Positions 14,338 to 20,113 of a stretch of 20,113 nt of DNA are shown here, one piece after another. Under the pieces are notes generated by a model. The model saw only the letters and a list, made by a program, of their open reading frames with translations, had not been told where the DNA came from and did no database searches. Within the stretch, counting starts at the first letter, position 1. Each line of letters opens with the position of its first letter. A program made the translations under genes and the position numbers. The stretch comes from a virus: IMG/VR virus record IMGVR_UViG_3300037042_007260, positions 1 to 20,113 of that record; one strand, written 5' to 3'.

Positions 14338-15993
14338 CTACATCATTCCAGCCATATTAGGAAGTCCATCTCCTGAGTTGTCTTCTTTGTCAGACTTCTT
14401 CTCAAGCACTACTGACTCCACTGTAAGGATCGTTCCTGCTACGCCTGCTGCGTTCTTGATAGATGAAGTTACGACCTTTGTAGGATCAAGAAGTCCTGCC
14501 TCGATTCCGTTCACTATGCATCCGTTCTTTGCGTCGAATGTGGTGAACTTATCGTCCTTGGAGTTTATTCCGTGCAGGATCTCGTACCAGTTTTCTATAC
14601 CAGCATTTGAGAGTATCTTCTTAAACGGAGTATGACAAGCTTCGTACACGATCTGGAATCCAAGCTTTTCGTTGTCTTTCCAAGTCAGTGTGTTGTTCTT
14701 CATCATCGTGATCGCCTTGATAAGCGCTACGCCACCTCCAGGAAGTATACCGTCTACTAACGCAGCCTTTGTTGCAAGCAGCGCGTCCTCAACTCGGTCT
14801 TTCTTCTCTTTCATCTCGATCTCTGAGTTTCCACCTACGTTGATGATCGCTACTCCACCGATGAGTTTACCAAGCCTATCTTGCAGTTTCTCCTTTTCAA
14901 AGAATGACTGTGCATTGTCTATCTGGTCTTTGATCTCTTGTGAACGTGCTACTATTGCCTCTGCATCGCCTTTACCGTCAATGATCGTAGTCTCCTCTTT
15001 GCCCACTGTTACGATCCTAGCTTTACCAAGGAGTTTGTCCATCGCGTCAGGAGTTGTCTTCTCGAGCTTGTGTCCTTTGTTCTTTGACATCACAGTCGCA
15101 CCAGTCAAGATGGCCATGTCCTCAAGAAGAAGCGTTCTGCGATCTCCAAAGTCAGGAGCTTTTACTGCCGCTACCTTTACTACGCCACGCATCTTATTGA
15201 CAATCAATACCGCCAGTGCCTCGTCTCCGTAGTCTTCTGCAACGATGAGAAGCGATTTGTTCTCTGAGTTTGCTTTCTGTAGGAATGGCACTACCTCGTT
15301 CATCGAGTTGATCCTACCGTCGTAAAGCAAAATGTACGTGTCTTCCATTACCGCCTGCATCAGAGTGTTGTCTGTTACAAAGTATGGACTCTTATATCCA
15401 CGGTCAAACTGCATGCCCTCTACCACTTCCAGTGTAGTCTCTCCGGTCTTTGATTCCTCGATGGTGATAAGACCCTCGCGCCCAACCTTGTCGATTGCCG
15501 CTGAGATCAACTCTCCCACTTCTGGATCATTGTTACCTGAGATGATCGCAACCTGCTTGATCTGCTCTTCTGTGCTGACATCGACTGAGATCTTCTTGAG
15601 TTCTTCTATGACCATGCTAACGGCCTTGTCGATTCCTGATTTTACCTCTACTGCATTCGTGCCTTGGCGTATTGCCTTGATGCCCTCTTTGATCATCTGA
15701 GTAGCCAGCAGTGTTGATGTAGTAGTACCGTCGCCTGCCTCATTCGCTGACTTTATTGATACCTGCTTTACCATTTGTGCTCCAAGATCTTCGAAGTCAT
15801 TCTCCAGTTTAAGGAATGCCTTTGCTACCGTGACTCCGTCCTTTGTGGCTTTTACCTCGCCGTTTGGTTCTCGTATCAGCACTGTGCGACCTCCAGGGCC
15901 CAAAGTAGAAGATACCGTGTTGTTTAATTTCTCAATGCCTGCAAGGAGTTGTTCCTTGAGTTCTTGTCCGAAAACGCTATTTGTAGTGCTCAT
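14338..15993 (-). CDS. groEL: GroEL-type chaperonin (phage-encoded)
   Basis: 551 residues, full length. ATPase residues are in place: D52 in KDGVTVAK, GDGTTT (87-92), and a late RVEDALLATKAAL followed by DGILPGGGVAL with the catalytic Asp. The phosphate loop reads LGPGGRTV, where bacterial GroEL usually has GPKGR. The apical segment FDRGYKSPYFVT is typical. The tail ends GLPNMAGMM, a shortened form of the Gly-Met tail of bacterial GroEL. It folds proteins in a closed cage with GroES, and in phages it presumably serves capsid or other structural proteins. It begins 1 base after the groES stop. Its codon use favours ATC for Ile, unlike the sugar-cluster and polymerase genes, where ATA dominates. 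Confidence 0.97.
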   Translation of the reverse strand: MSTTNSVFGQELKEQLLAGIEKLNNTVSSTLGPGGRTVLIREPNGEVKATKDGVTVAKAFLKLENDFEDLGAQMVKQVSIKSANEAGDGTTTSTLLATQMIKEGIKAIRQGTNAVEVKSGIDKAVSMVIEELKKISVDVSTEEQIKQVAIISGNNDPEVGELISAAIDKVGREGLITIEESKTGETTLEVVEGMQFDRGYKSPYFVTDNTLMQAVMEDTYILLYDGRINSMNEVVPFLQKANSENKSLLIVAEDYGDEALAVLIVNKMRGVVKVAAVKAPDFGDRRTLLLEDMAILTGATVMSKNKGHKLEKTTPDAMDKLLGKARIVTVGKEETTIIDGKGDAEAIVARSQEIKDQIDNAQSFFEKEKLQDRLGKLIGGVAIINVGGNSEIEMKEKKDRVEDALLATKAALVDGILPGGGVALIKAITMMKNNTLTWKDNEKLGFQIVYEACHTPFKKILSNAGIENWYEILHGINSKDDKFTTFDAKNGCIVNGIEAGLLDPTKVVTSSIKNAAGVAGTILTVESVVLEKKSDKEDNSGDGLPNMAGMM

Positions 15994-15994
15994 A

Positions 15995-16282
15995 TTAACT
16001 TAGTACTCCTAATACCTCTGTTTCTTTTGTGATGTAATAGTCTTCTCCGCCGAAGCTGATCTTTGTTGTGCCCATTTTAGGAATCATTACGATGTCTCCT
16101 ACGTTAAGGCTCGATGGGATTACCTTGTCTGAGTGGTAGTTGTAAGTCCCTGATGTGGCGATGACTTCTCCGGTCTCTGGCCTTTCTTTTCCCATGTCAG
16201 GCAGGATGATGTTTCCGATCATCTCCTCTGAGGTGTCTGTGGGTTTCATTACGATGTACCCATTTTTTGGTTGAATGTTCAT
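15995..16282 (-). CDS. groES: GroES-type co-chaperonin
   Basis: 95 residues, the normal GroES length. NIQPKNGYIVMKP opens the beta-barrel. EEMIGNIILPDMGKERPETG corresponds to the mobile loop that docks on GroEL, here with IILPD in place of the usual GIVLP-like triplet. GDIVMIPKMGTTKISFGGEDY and a final VLGVLS close the fold. It caps the GroEL ring. It starts 2 bases after the stop of a 98-residue unknown gene and is followed at once by groEL, so the pair is one unit. T4 supplies only its own GroES analogue (gp31), so carrying both partners is less usual. Confidence 0.94.
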   Translation of the reverse strand: MNIQPKNGYIVMKPTDTSEEMIGNIILPDMGKERPETGEVIATSGTYNYHSDKVIPSSLNVGDIVMIPKMGTTKISFGGEDYYITKETEVLGVLS

Positions 16283-16284
16283 GT

Positions 16285-16581
16285 CTATAATTTGTCTGCT
16301 AAATTTAAAATGTACTGTTCATCTTCAAGATTCATTCTCCATCTGTTTGCCGCGATAGTATTACACGCAGTAGTGAAAGAGTGATCGTCTCCTGTTAACG
16401 CTGCTCTCACTTGATTAGATTTATCCCCGTAATTCTTGTGATCTTTGAGTACCCATATCACGTCTTTTGGATCTAAATCATCGAGCAGTCCTTCGAGCAG
16501 AGTTATCTTGTCGCTCTTTCTCCAGATTGAATGAAGTATGTCGTCGATATCTATGTCAACGTCTATGCTGATGCTTGCCAT
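16285..16581 (-). CDS. Hypothetical acidic protein upstream of groES
   Basis: 98 residues, family not recognised. The N-terminus is a run of alternating Asp and hydrophobic residues (SISIDVDIDIDDILHSIW), then helical-looking stretches with LEGLLDDLDPKDVIWVLKDH and a C-terminal QYILNLADKL. There is no signal peptide or membrane segment. Its stop is 2 bases before the groES start, so it is expressed with the chaperonins and might be a folding client or partner. That is inference from position only. Confidence 0.75.
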   Translation of the reverse strand: MASISIDVDIDIDDILHSIWRKSDKITLLEGLLDDLDPKDVIWVLKDHKNYGDKSNQVRAALTGDDHSFTTACNTIAANRWRMNLEDEQYILNLADKL

Positions 16582-16607
16582 AACTATATTGTATTACTTT
16601 TTTGTGA

Positions 16608-16645
16608 TAAAATGAAACCTTTCTTTTCAGTATGTAAAATGAAAC
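16608..16645. repeat. 11-base direct repeat with 27-base spacing
   Basis: TAAAATGAAAC occurs at 16608-16618 and again at 16635-16645 on the plus strand. Read on the minus strand, both lie just upstream of the 98-residue gene that heads the groES/groEL unit. The spacing could suit repeated protein-binding sites at a promoter, but no binding protein is known. Confidence 0.5.
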
Positions 16646-16653
16646 ACCGATAA
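16640..16653. repeat. Left copy of a 14-base inverted repeat
   Basis: TGAAACACCGATAA on the plus strand. Its exact reverse complement lies at 17538-17551, and together they bracket the 259-residue gene. Homology does not clearly continue beyond the 14 bases, apart from a shifted TTAG. Confidence 0.85.
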
Positions 16654-16668
16654 CCTATTAGATTTTTT

Positions 16669-17448
16669 CTATAACTTTTCTCCGCAGTTTGGGCAGAACT
16701 TCCAGTTTGATTTCTTGATTCTGATTCCGCATTCTCCACAGTAGTTTCTGATCTCCTGTGCCTCGATTGCTTTAAGAGACTCTGGAAGCAGGTGATACTC
16801 GAATGTGAAATAAGGGAATTGGTAGAAGTCCCCTGTGGTGGTTGAGAACTTTTGGCTTGACTTTTCTCCTTGTGATACTCGACCTGTCTCTATAGAATCT
16901 GGCTTTGCCTCATTGAGACTCATCTTTGCCAACCTTAGAGTATTGCCTGATTTTGATATTGAGGTAGATGAATAGAAGCTTGACACACTCATTGTAGTTG
17001 AAGTATTCGGACTTGAGTATATGTAGCTATCGTAGAATACTGGAGGATACCTAGGAGTTAGATCTCCAGTGTTTATCTTCTGTATCTCTGGATAGAAGCA
17101 GATCTTTACAAGTCCGTTCTTCTCTCTTGCGCCTTTTGTCTCCTCTACGTTGTCAACTTCGTAGGTCTTGAATTCAAACTTAGCATTCTCGTCGATGAAC
17201 CTCTCTATGAACTCCCTTCTTCCGGGATTGATAACTATGCCAGAAGTCGAGATCAGCTTACCGTTGATCCAGATCTTTGCCATATATTTTATTGAGGTGG
17301 GATTGAATAGCTCTATCTCGAAATTTGTGCCGTCCTTGAGATAGATGTTTTTTCCGTCGTAGAGCTTGTGTCTAGACTTTTTTGATGTGATATGGGCTTC
17401 TGGACTTGCATAAGATCCCCATACAATTTTTTCTGTTGTAGTGAACAT
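16669..17448 (-). CDS. Zinc-ribbon-tailed protein with predicted beta-rich N-terminal domain
   Basis: 259 residues. The N-terminal ~110 residues (FEIELFNPTSIKYMAKIWI, NGKLIS..SGIVINPG, ERFIDENAKFEFKTYEV) look beta-rich and resemble a family of unknown function I recall from large phages and giant viruses; this is from memory. A Ser/Thr-rich linker (about 150-200) follows. The C-terminus is a zinc ribbon: CGECG, then CPNCGEKL about 17 residues on. No signal peptide is present. It is the only gene here with a clear Shine-Dalgarno site (GGAG 6 bases before the ATG), behind a 154-base leader, which suggests separate and perhaps strong expression. A perfect 14-base inverted repeat surrounds it. 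Confidence 0.82.
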   Translation of the reverse strand: MFTTTEKIVWGSYASPEAHITSKKSRHKLYDGKNIYLKDGTNFEIELFNPTSIKYMAKIWINGKLISTSGIVINPGRREFIERFIDENAKFEFKTYEVDNVEETKGAREKNGLVKICFYPEIQKINTGDLTPRYPPVFYDSYIYSSPNTSTTMSVSSFYSSTSISKSGNTLRLAKMSLNEAKPDSIETGRVSQGEKSSQKFSTTTGDFYQFPYFTFEYHLLPESLKAIEAQEIRNYCGECGIRIKKSNWKFCPNCGEKL

Positions 17449-17537
17449 TTGATTCTCCTTTTTTATGCTTTTAACAATGTTGCTAATCTTTTCGAGGCCT
17501 TAACCTCTCAAGGGATTTTTTCCCAAGACTAACAAAA

Positions 17538-17551
17538 TTATCGGTGTTTCA
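17538..17551. repeat. Right copy of the 14-base inverted repeat
   Basis: TTATCGGTGTTTCA, the exact reverse complement of the copy at 16640-16653. The pair encloses 912 bases with one gene inside. No target-site duplication or transposase is visible. Confidence 0.85.
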
Positions 17552-17560
17552 CTAATAAAT

Positions 17561-17598
17561 ATATGCAAATTATATTTCGTTCAGATATTTTTGCATAT
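17561..17598. terminator. AT-rich hairpin, possible terminator
   Basis: ATATGCAAA (17561-17569) and TTTGCATAT (17590-17598) form a perfect 9-base stem with a 20-base loop, 4 bases after the stop of the 68-residue membrane protein. The T-run after the stem on the minus strand is poor, so termination is only one reading; an operator is another. Confidence 0.4.
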
Positions 17599-17602
17599 TT
17601 TT

Positions 17603-17809
17603 TTATAACCATTTTGGAGGTTTTATCGAAGGCGATTTTGGGTCTAAACTATACGCTATAATGAATCCAAGCCAAGATATGAATGCGGCTAAAAAAGACA
17701 CGGCTACTCTATTCCATGGATTAAGATCTCCTATATCATTTAACCAAGCTCGTTTCATTCTGCGGTAGGCTAGTATGCTACCTGTAAAGTATATTATCGG
17801 TCCTATCAT
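17603..17809 (-). CDS. Small two-helix membrane protein
   Basis: 68 residues with two hydrophobic segments: IGPIIYFTGSILAY near the N-terminus and VAVSFLAAFISWLGFIIAYS at about 35-54. They are joined by a short basic and polar loop (RRMKRAWLNDIGDLN). The size and topology fit a holin-like or other small phage membrane protein, but no family is recognised. It starts 1 base after the lipoprotein stop, so both envelope-directed proteins are made together. That pairing hints at a role at the host membrane, such as lysis or superinfection exclusion; this is inferred. Confidence 0.7.
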   Translation of the reverse strand: MIGPIIYFTGSILAYRRMKRAWLNDIGDLNPWNRVAVSFLAAFISWLGFIIAYSLDPKSPSIKPPKWL

Positions 17810-17810
17810 A

Positions 17811-18029
17811 TTATTGATGTTTTATTGTGTCTCCTACATTGTACTTATTGCAATCGTCTATGAATGAGTTCCTGCCTCGATTCCAATAGTAGACGCATCC
17901 TGTATCGTAAACTTCGTACTTCTCTACGACAGTCCAGATTGAGAACTCGTAGTCTGTAGTCTTAATTTTGTTGAACTTTGGTGAGCACGATGCGAGTAAC
18001 AGTGCTGCGATAATGATTAGATTTTTCAT
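17811..18029 (-). CDS. Small putative lipoprotein
   Basis: 72 residues. MKNLIIIAALLLASCS is a signal peptide with lipobox LASC, so cleavage and lipidation at C15 are expected. Two further Cys (in DTGCVYYW and DDCNKYN) could form a disulfide in the mature ~58-residue chain. It would be anchored in the host envelope facing the periplasm or surface. Phage lipoproteins of this size sometimes block superinfection (T5 Llp-type), but no homology to them is visible. The start follows the upstream stop in a repeated TAAAGTTATG junction. Confidence 0.78.
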   Translation of the reverse strand: MKNLIIIAALLLASCSPKFNKIKTTDYEFSIWTVVEKYEVYDTGCVYYWNRGRNSFIDDCNKYNVGDTIKHQ

Positions 18030-18052
18030 AACTTTATTTTTTATCCTGTTTT
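18023..18052. repeat. Gene-junction repeat, copy A
   Basis: The 19 bases at 18023-18041 are identical to 18297-18315, and a further TCCTGTTTT matches nearby after a one-base offset. The repeat spans the end of one small gene and the start of the next in both places. The upstream stop is the TAA of TAAAGTTATG. Confidence 0.85.
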
Positions 18053-18303
18053 AGATATTTTCTATACTCTACAAGTTGAATACGATCTCTAAGCCTATGA
18101 TCATAATCTATCGATGTTTCAAAGCCTAGAGTCGATGCTATGAAGTTATGAGCATGATACCAATTAGCCACTTTCTTTTGCTTATGATCTAATATTCTCC
18201 AATAACCTGGCTCATCAAGTCCTGGAACTCTTTCATCAATGACAGGTGGTATCCAAGTCCAGCTGTATCGTTTGCGTAATTTTTTTAAGTATTTGATTTT
18301 CAT
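18034..18303 (-). CDS. Small basic protein of unknown function
   Basis: 89 residues, family not recognised. The N-terminus MKIKYLKKLRKRYSW is strongly basic and closely matches that of the 107-residue protein at 18535-18858. The rest (IPPVIDERVPGL, GYWRILDHKQKKVANWYHAHNFIA, then a basic tail) is mixed, without Cys or membrane segments. It begins 4 bases after the stop of the GGQ protein. The shared N-terminus and repeated junction suggest the small genes arose partly by duplication. Nucleic-acid binding is plausible from charge but unproven. Confidence 0.72.
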   Translation of the reverse strand: MKIKYLKKLRKRYSWTWIPPVIDERVPGLDEPGYWRILDHKQKKVANWYHAHNFIASTLGFETSIDYDHRLRDRIQLVEYRKYLKQDKK

Positions 18304-18326
18304 AACTTTATTTTTGTCCTGTTTTT
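18297..18326. repeat. Gene-junction repeat, copy B
   Basis: Second copy of the near-identical ~30-base junction, at the end of the GGQ-protein gene and the start of the 89-residue gene. A shorter version (TTTCATAACTTTAT, 18853-18866) marks the start of the 107-residue gene after DNA polymerase. Confidence 0.85.
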
Positions 18327-18547
18327 GTTAAGTAAATATCTACGAATAATTCAAATGCCTGATAGCACATCTCTTGGTTCTGTAGCTGAGTTCTGAAGTC
18401 TTGACAACACACCTCAAATGCAAAGTCATCATGATATGCTCTGACACCGTTTCTGATTGGTCCGTTTGTCTGCTGGCCTCCTACAATCCTTTTAGGCCAG
18501 GTCTCATACTTGACTCCTTTGAGTATCTCTTCTTTTAAATGTGCCAT
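18308..18547 (-). CDS. Release-factor-like GGQ-domain small protein
   Basis: 79 residues. RIVGGQQTNGP has the GGQ tripeptide (23-25). Downstream spacing follows the catalytic domain of class I release factors: VRAYHDD, then CCQDFRTQLQNQEMCYQAF, matching the usual 'VR.tH...g....CQ..RSQ..N...A...L' (here R52, Q54, N57). In RF1/RF2 and ArfB, GGQ triggers hydrolysis of peptidyl-tRNA. No codon-recognition domain is present. The usual Gly-Pro before GGQ is Ile-Val, and the ArfB basic tail is not obvious. It could rescue stalled ribosomes or alter termination, or be a domesticated fold with another job. The start overlaps the previous gene by 13 bases. Confidence 0.68.
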   Translation of the reverse strand: MAHLKEEILKGVKYETWPKRIVGGQQTNGPIRNGVRAYHDDFAFEVCCQDFRTQLQNQEMCYQAFELFVDIYLTKTGQK

Positions 18548-18858
18548 ACCTTTATTTGAGCTTTTTGAATTACATTATCTTTTCTCTGCTGGTGTCCCTC
18601 CGTTCTCAATCTCTTAATTATTCTAGATTTTAAATAGTTGATGCACTCTTCTTTGGTATTAAAAACTTCATGACAAAACTTGCTGCCGTCCTCTCTTCTT
18701 CCCAATTGAGCGTAGACGGTTACCCAACCTCCGTAATCCTTTTTATCAACCAGTTTAAATAAATTGTAATCAAAATGGCGACTGTTGAGTATAAACCCAT
18801 CTGGCATATGGTATATCTCAAAACGCTTCCTTACTTTCTTTAGTAGCTTTGCTTTCAT
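18535..18858 (-). CDS. Small basic protein of unknown function (paralogous N-terminus)
   Basis: 107 residues from the ATG at 18858. An open extension of ten codons lies inside the polymerase gene, and the chosen ATG carries the AAAGTT context seen at its neighbours. The N-terminus MKAKLLKKVRKRFEIYHMP matches that of the 89-residue protein. Then come DGFILNSRHFDYNLFKLVD, a predicted beta-rich middle, and a basic C-terminal helix (YLKSRIIKRLRTEGHQQRKD). No family is recognised. It follows DNA polymerase directly, so a role near replication is possible but only inferred. Confidence 0.75.
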   Translation of the reverse strand: MKAKLLKKVRKRFEIYHMPDGFILNSRHFDYNLFKLVDKKDYGGWVTVYAQLGRREDGSKFCHEVFNTKEECINYLKSRIIKRLRTEGHQQRKDNVIQKAQIKVWHI

Positions 18859-18869
18859 AACTTTATATT

Positions 18870-20113
18870 TTAGTGTCCATCGCGCCAATTTTTAGATATT
18901 GCTGGTGGCGCTTTTAGATCTATGCTGATTTTTGTTGTGTTCTCCATGCAGTTCTGTACAATCTTTGCGCACTCTTCTGCGTGTTCTTCAGGCACTTCTG
19001 TTACTATCTGGTCATGGATCTGAGCGCACACCCAACCATTTATGCCTCTCTTCTTGAGCTCTCGGTTTATCGCTATCGCTGCGCGGTTCACTATCGATGC
19101 CGAGAGTCCCTGGATCTGCACGTTCTTTGCGTTGTTGATGCCGTTCACGTAGTCCCTGTATATGTTCAGGACCTTGTCCTTCCCGTACTGCTGTGCCAAG
19201 GTTTTCCGCACCTGCCAGTCCGTTATGGAATCGCCGAGGGTGTCGTAGATCTTCTTCACCTTGTCCAGGTGTCGGATTCGACCCGTCTGCGTCTTGACGT
19301 ATCCGTAGCGCTGCGCATCCTCCTCCGATCGGTCCATCCAATTCCTGAGCTCGGGGAACCCGTCCAGGTATCCGTCCACCAGCACCTGCGCCTCCTTCTG
19401 TGATATCTTCAGCGTGAGCCCGAGCGCGTACGCACCCATGCCGTACGGTATGCCCAGCGCGTATGCTTTCGCCTTGTTCCTCAGCTTCGGAGCGTGCTTC
19501 CTGAGGAAGTTCTCCGCCTTCTTGTCCGGAGAGTACTGGTGCAGCTTCTCGGTCTTTATCGCGATGGTCGAGTAGAAGTCCCAGTTGTTTCGGAAGATGT
19601 CCTTCAGACCGTCGTCTCCCGATACGTGGGCGAACACGTGTGGCTCCAGCGATTCGTAGTCGCAGTCTATGAACTTGTTGCCCTCGCCGGATATGAAGAA
19701 CGCCCTGACCAGGTTGTTGTACTCTATGACTATCGGATCGCCGTCCCCCTCCTCCTTCACCCTCGGAAGCTGCTGCGCATCGGATCCGTACCGTCCGGAC
19801 ACCGTGCCGTGCTGCTTGTAGTAGAAGTAGTACCTGCCGTCCTCTTGCGCGTCCAGGAAGCGATCCATGTACGTCGACTTTATCTTCAACAGCTTAGAGT
19901 ACACGCGGAGCTTTGCTGCCCAGGAGTGCTCCTCGGCTATGCTCTGCACCAGCTCGTCGTTGAACTGGGGCTTCCCGCTGTCCGTGTGGGAGATCGGCTT
20001 TATGCCCAGAGCGTTGAACGCTATGTCCCCCATCTGGTCCTTGGACTGTATGTTGAAGTACAGTCCGTCGTTCTCCTTCTTCCATATCGCAAGGCTGATG
20101 CTGTCAAGGTCGT
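18870..20113 (-). CDS. Family A DNA polymerase, C-terminal part (5' end cut by window edge)
   Basis: The frame is open to the right edge; about 413 residues are visible, covering thumb, fingers and palm. Motifs are KSTYMDRF and TVSGRYGSDAQQLPR (primer/template contacts), motif A DCDYESLEPHVFAHVSGD (catalytic Asp, steric-gate Glu), the O-helix RNKAKAYALGIPYGMGAYAL (Arg and Lys conserved; Leu where E. coli Pol I has F762), and motif C QIHDQIVTEVP. Motif C normally reads HDE; here it is HDQ (codons 19016-19008). The catalytic Asp is kept. An N-terminal 3'-5' exonuclease domain, if present, is outside the window. It is the likely replicative polymerase of the phage. Ile is mostly ATA. Confidence 0.95.
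   Translation of the reverse strand, partial: DLDSISLAIWKKENDGLYFNIQSKDQMGDIAFNALGIKPISHTDSGKPQFNDELVQSIAEEHSWAAKLRVYSKLLKIKSTYMDRFLDAQEDGRYYFYYKQHGTVSGRYGSDAQQLPRVKEEGDGDPIVIEYNNLVRAFFISGEGNKFIDCDYESLEPHVFAHVSGDDGLKDIFRNNWDFYSTIAIKTEKLHQYSPDKKAENFLRKHAPKLRNKAKAYALGIPYGMGAYALGLTLKISQKEAQVLVDGYLDGFPELRNWMDRSEEDAQRYGYVKTQTGRIRHLDKVKKIYDTLGDSITDWQVRKTLAQQYGKDKVLNIYRDYVNGINNAKNVQIQGLSASIVNRAAIAINRELKKRGINGWVCAQIHDQIVTEVPEEHAEECAKIVQNCMENTTKISIDLKAPPAISKNWRDGH

Larger units (their letters stand above)
17449..17602 (-). promoter_or_regulatory. 154-base leader with hairpins and Shine-Dalgarno site
   Basis: No gene lies here. Read on the minus strand it contains a 9-base hairpin (17561-17598), the right copy of the 14-base inverted repeat (17538-17551), short stems GGGA/TCCC (17512-17524) and GAGG/CCTC (17494-17507), and AAGGAGAA (17460-17453) before the ATG at 17448. 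Structured leaders of this kind can hold a promoter or a translational control element. No known riboswitch is recognised. Confidence 0.55.

Noticed and set aside
1-20113. Bacterial chromosome or prophage-free genomic island
   Set aside because: One-strand dense packing, phage-type polymerase, dCMP deaminase, dUTPase, short thioredoxin and many tiny unknown genes point to a phage genome. No integrase, transposase, tRNA or bacterial housekeeping operon was seen, apart from the chaperonins.

Overview
The window looks like part of the genome of a large tailed phage (Caudoviricetes). All 28 genes I can support are read leftwards on the minus strand. They are tightly packed, with many 1-19 base overlaps. 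They include a phage-style family A DNA polymerase, dCMP deaminase, dUTPase, a small thioredoxin, a PD-(D/E)XK nuclease, many short proteins of unknown function, a GroES/GroEL pair and a large set of sugar-surface genes. No ribosomal, tRNA or central-metabolism genes that would mark a bacterial chromosome were seen. Most starts have A-rich upstream sequence and no Shine-Dalgarno site, and GroEL ends in a Met-rich tail. This fits a Bacteroidota-type host, but that is an inference.

In the direction of transcription (right to left), replication comes first. The family A DNA polymerase (20113-18870, cut by the window edge) is followed by five small genes (18858-17603): two short proteins with matching basic N-termini, a release-factor-like GGQ protein, a lipoprotein and a two-helix membrane protein. 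A 154-base leader with hairpins precedes a 259-residue zinc-ribbon protein flanked by a perfect 14-base inverted repeat. Then come a 98-residue unknown, groES and groEL, closed by a hairpin terminator (14290-14333). A nucleotide and redox block follows (14275-12838): a DUF6378-like protein, dUTPase, dCMP deaminase and thioredoxin. After it come a zinc-ribbon protein and a RecB/Cas4-like nuclease.

The left half (11593-1) is a surface-glycan island. A ribbon-helix-helix-like regulator sits behind a 10-base inverted repeat. Then follow two GT4 glycosyltransferases, a zinc-ribbon protein, a GT2 glycosyltransferase, a PLP-fold sugar 3-dehydrase with His in place of the catalytic Lys, another probable glycosyltransferase, an NDP-sugar 4,6-dehydratase and a sugar O-methyltransferase. 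The last four genes are translationally coupled: HpcH/HpaI-type aldolase, SDR, dehydroquinate-synthase-like cyclase and an acetolactate-synthase-like TPP enzyme (cut by the left edge).

The most interesting content is this sugar pathway. A 4,6-dehydratase, a ColD/RfbH-like 3-dehydrase, a TPP lyase and a reductase together resemble the logic of yersiniose-type branched-chain 3,6-dideoxysugar synthesis. The added aldolase and cyclase are not part of that pathway and suggest an uncharacterised sugar or cyclitol. The phage could use it to decorate its virion or to remodel the host surface.
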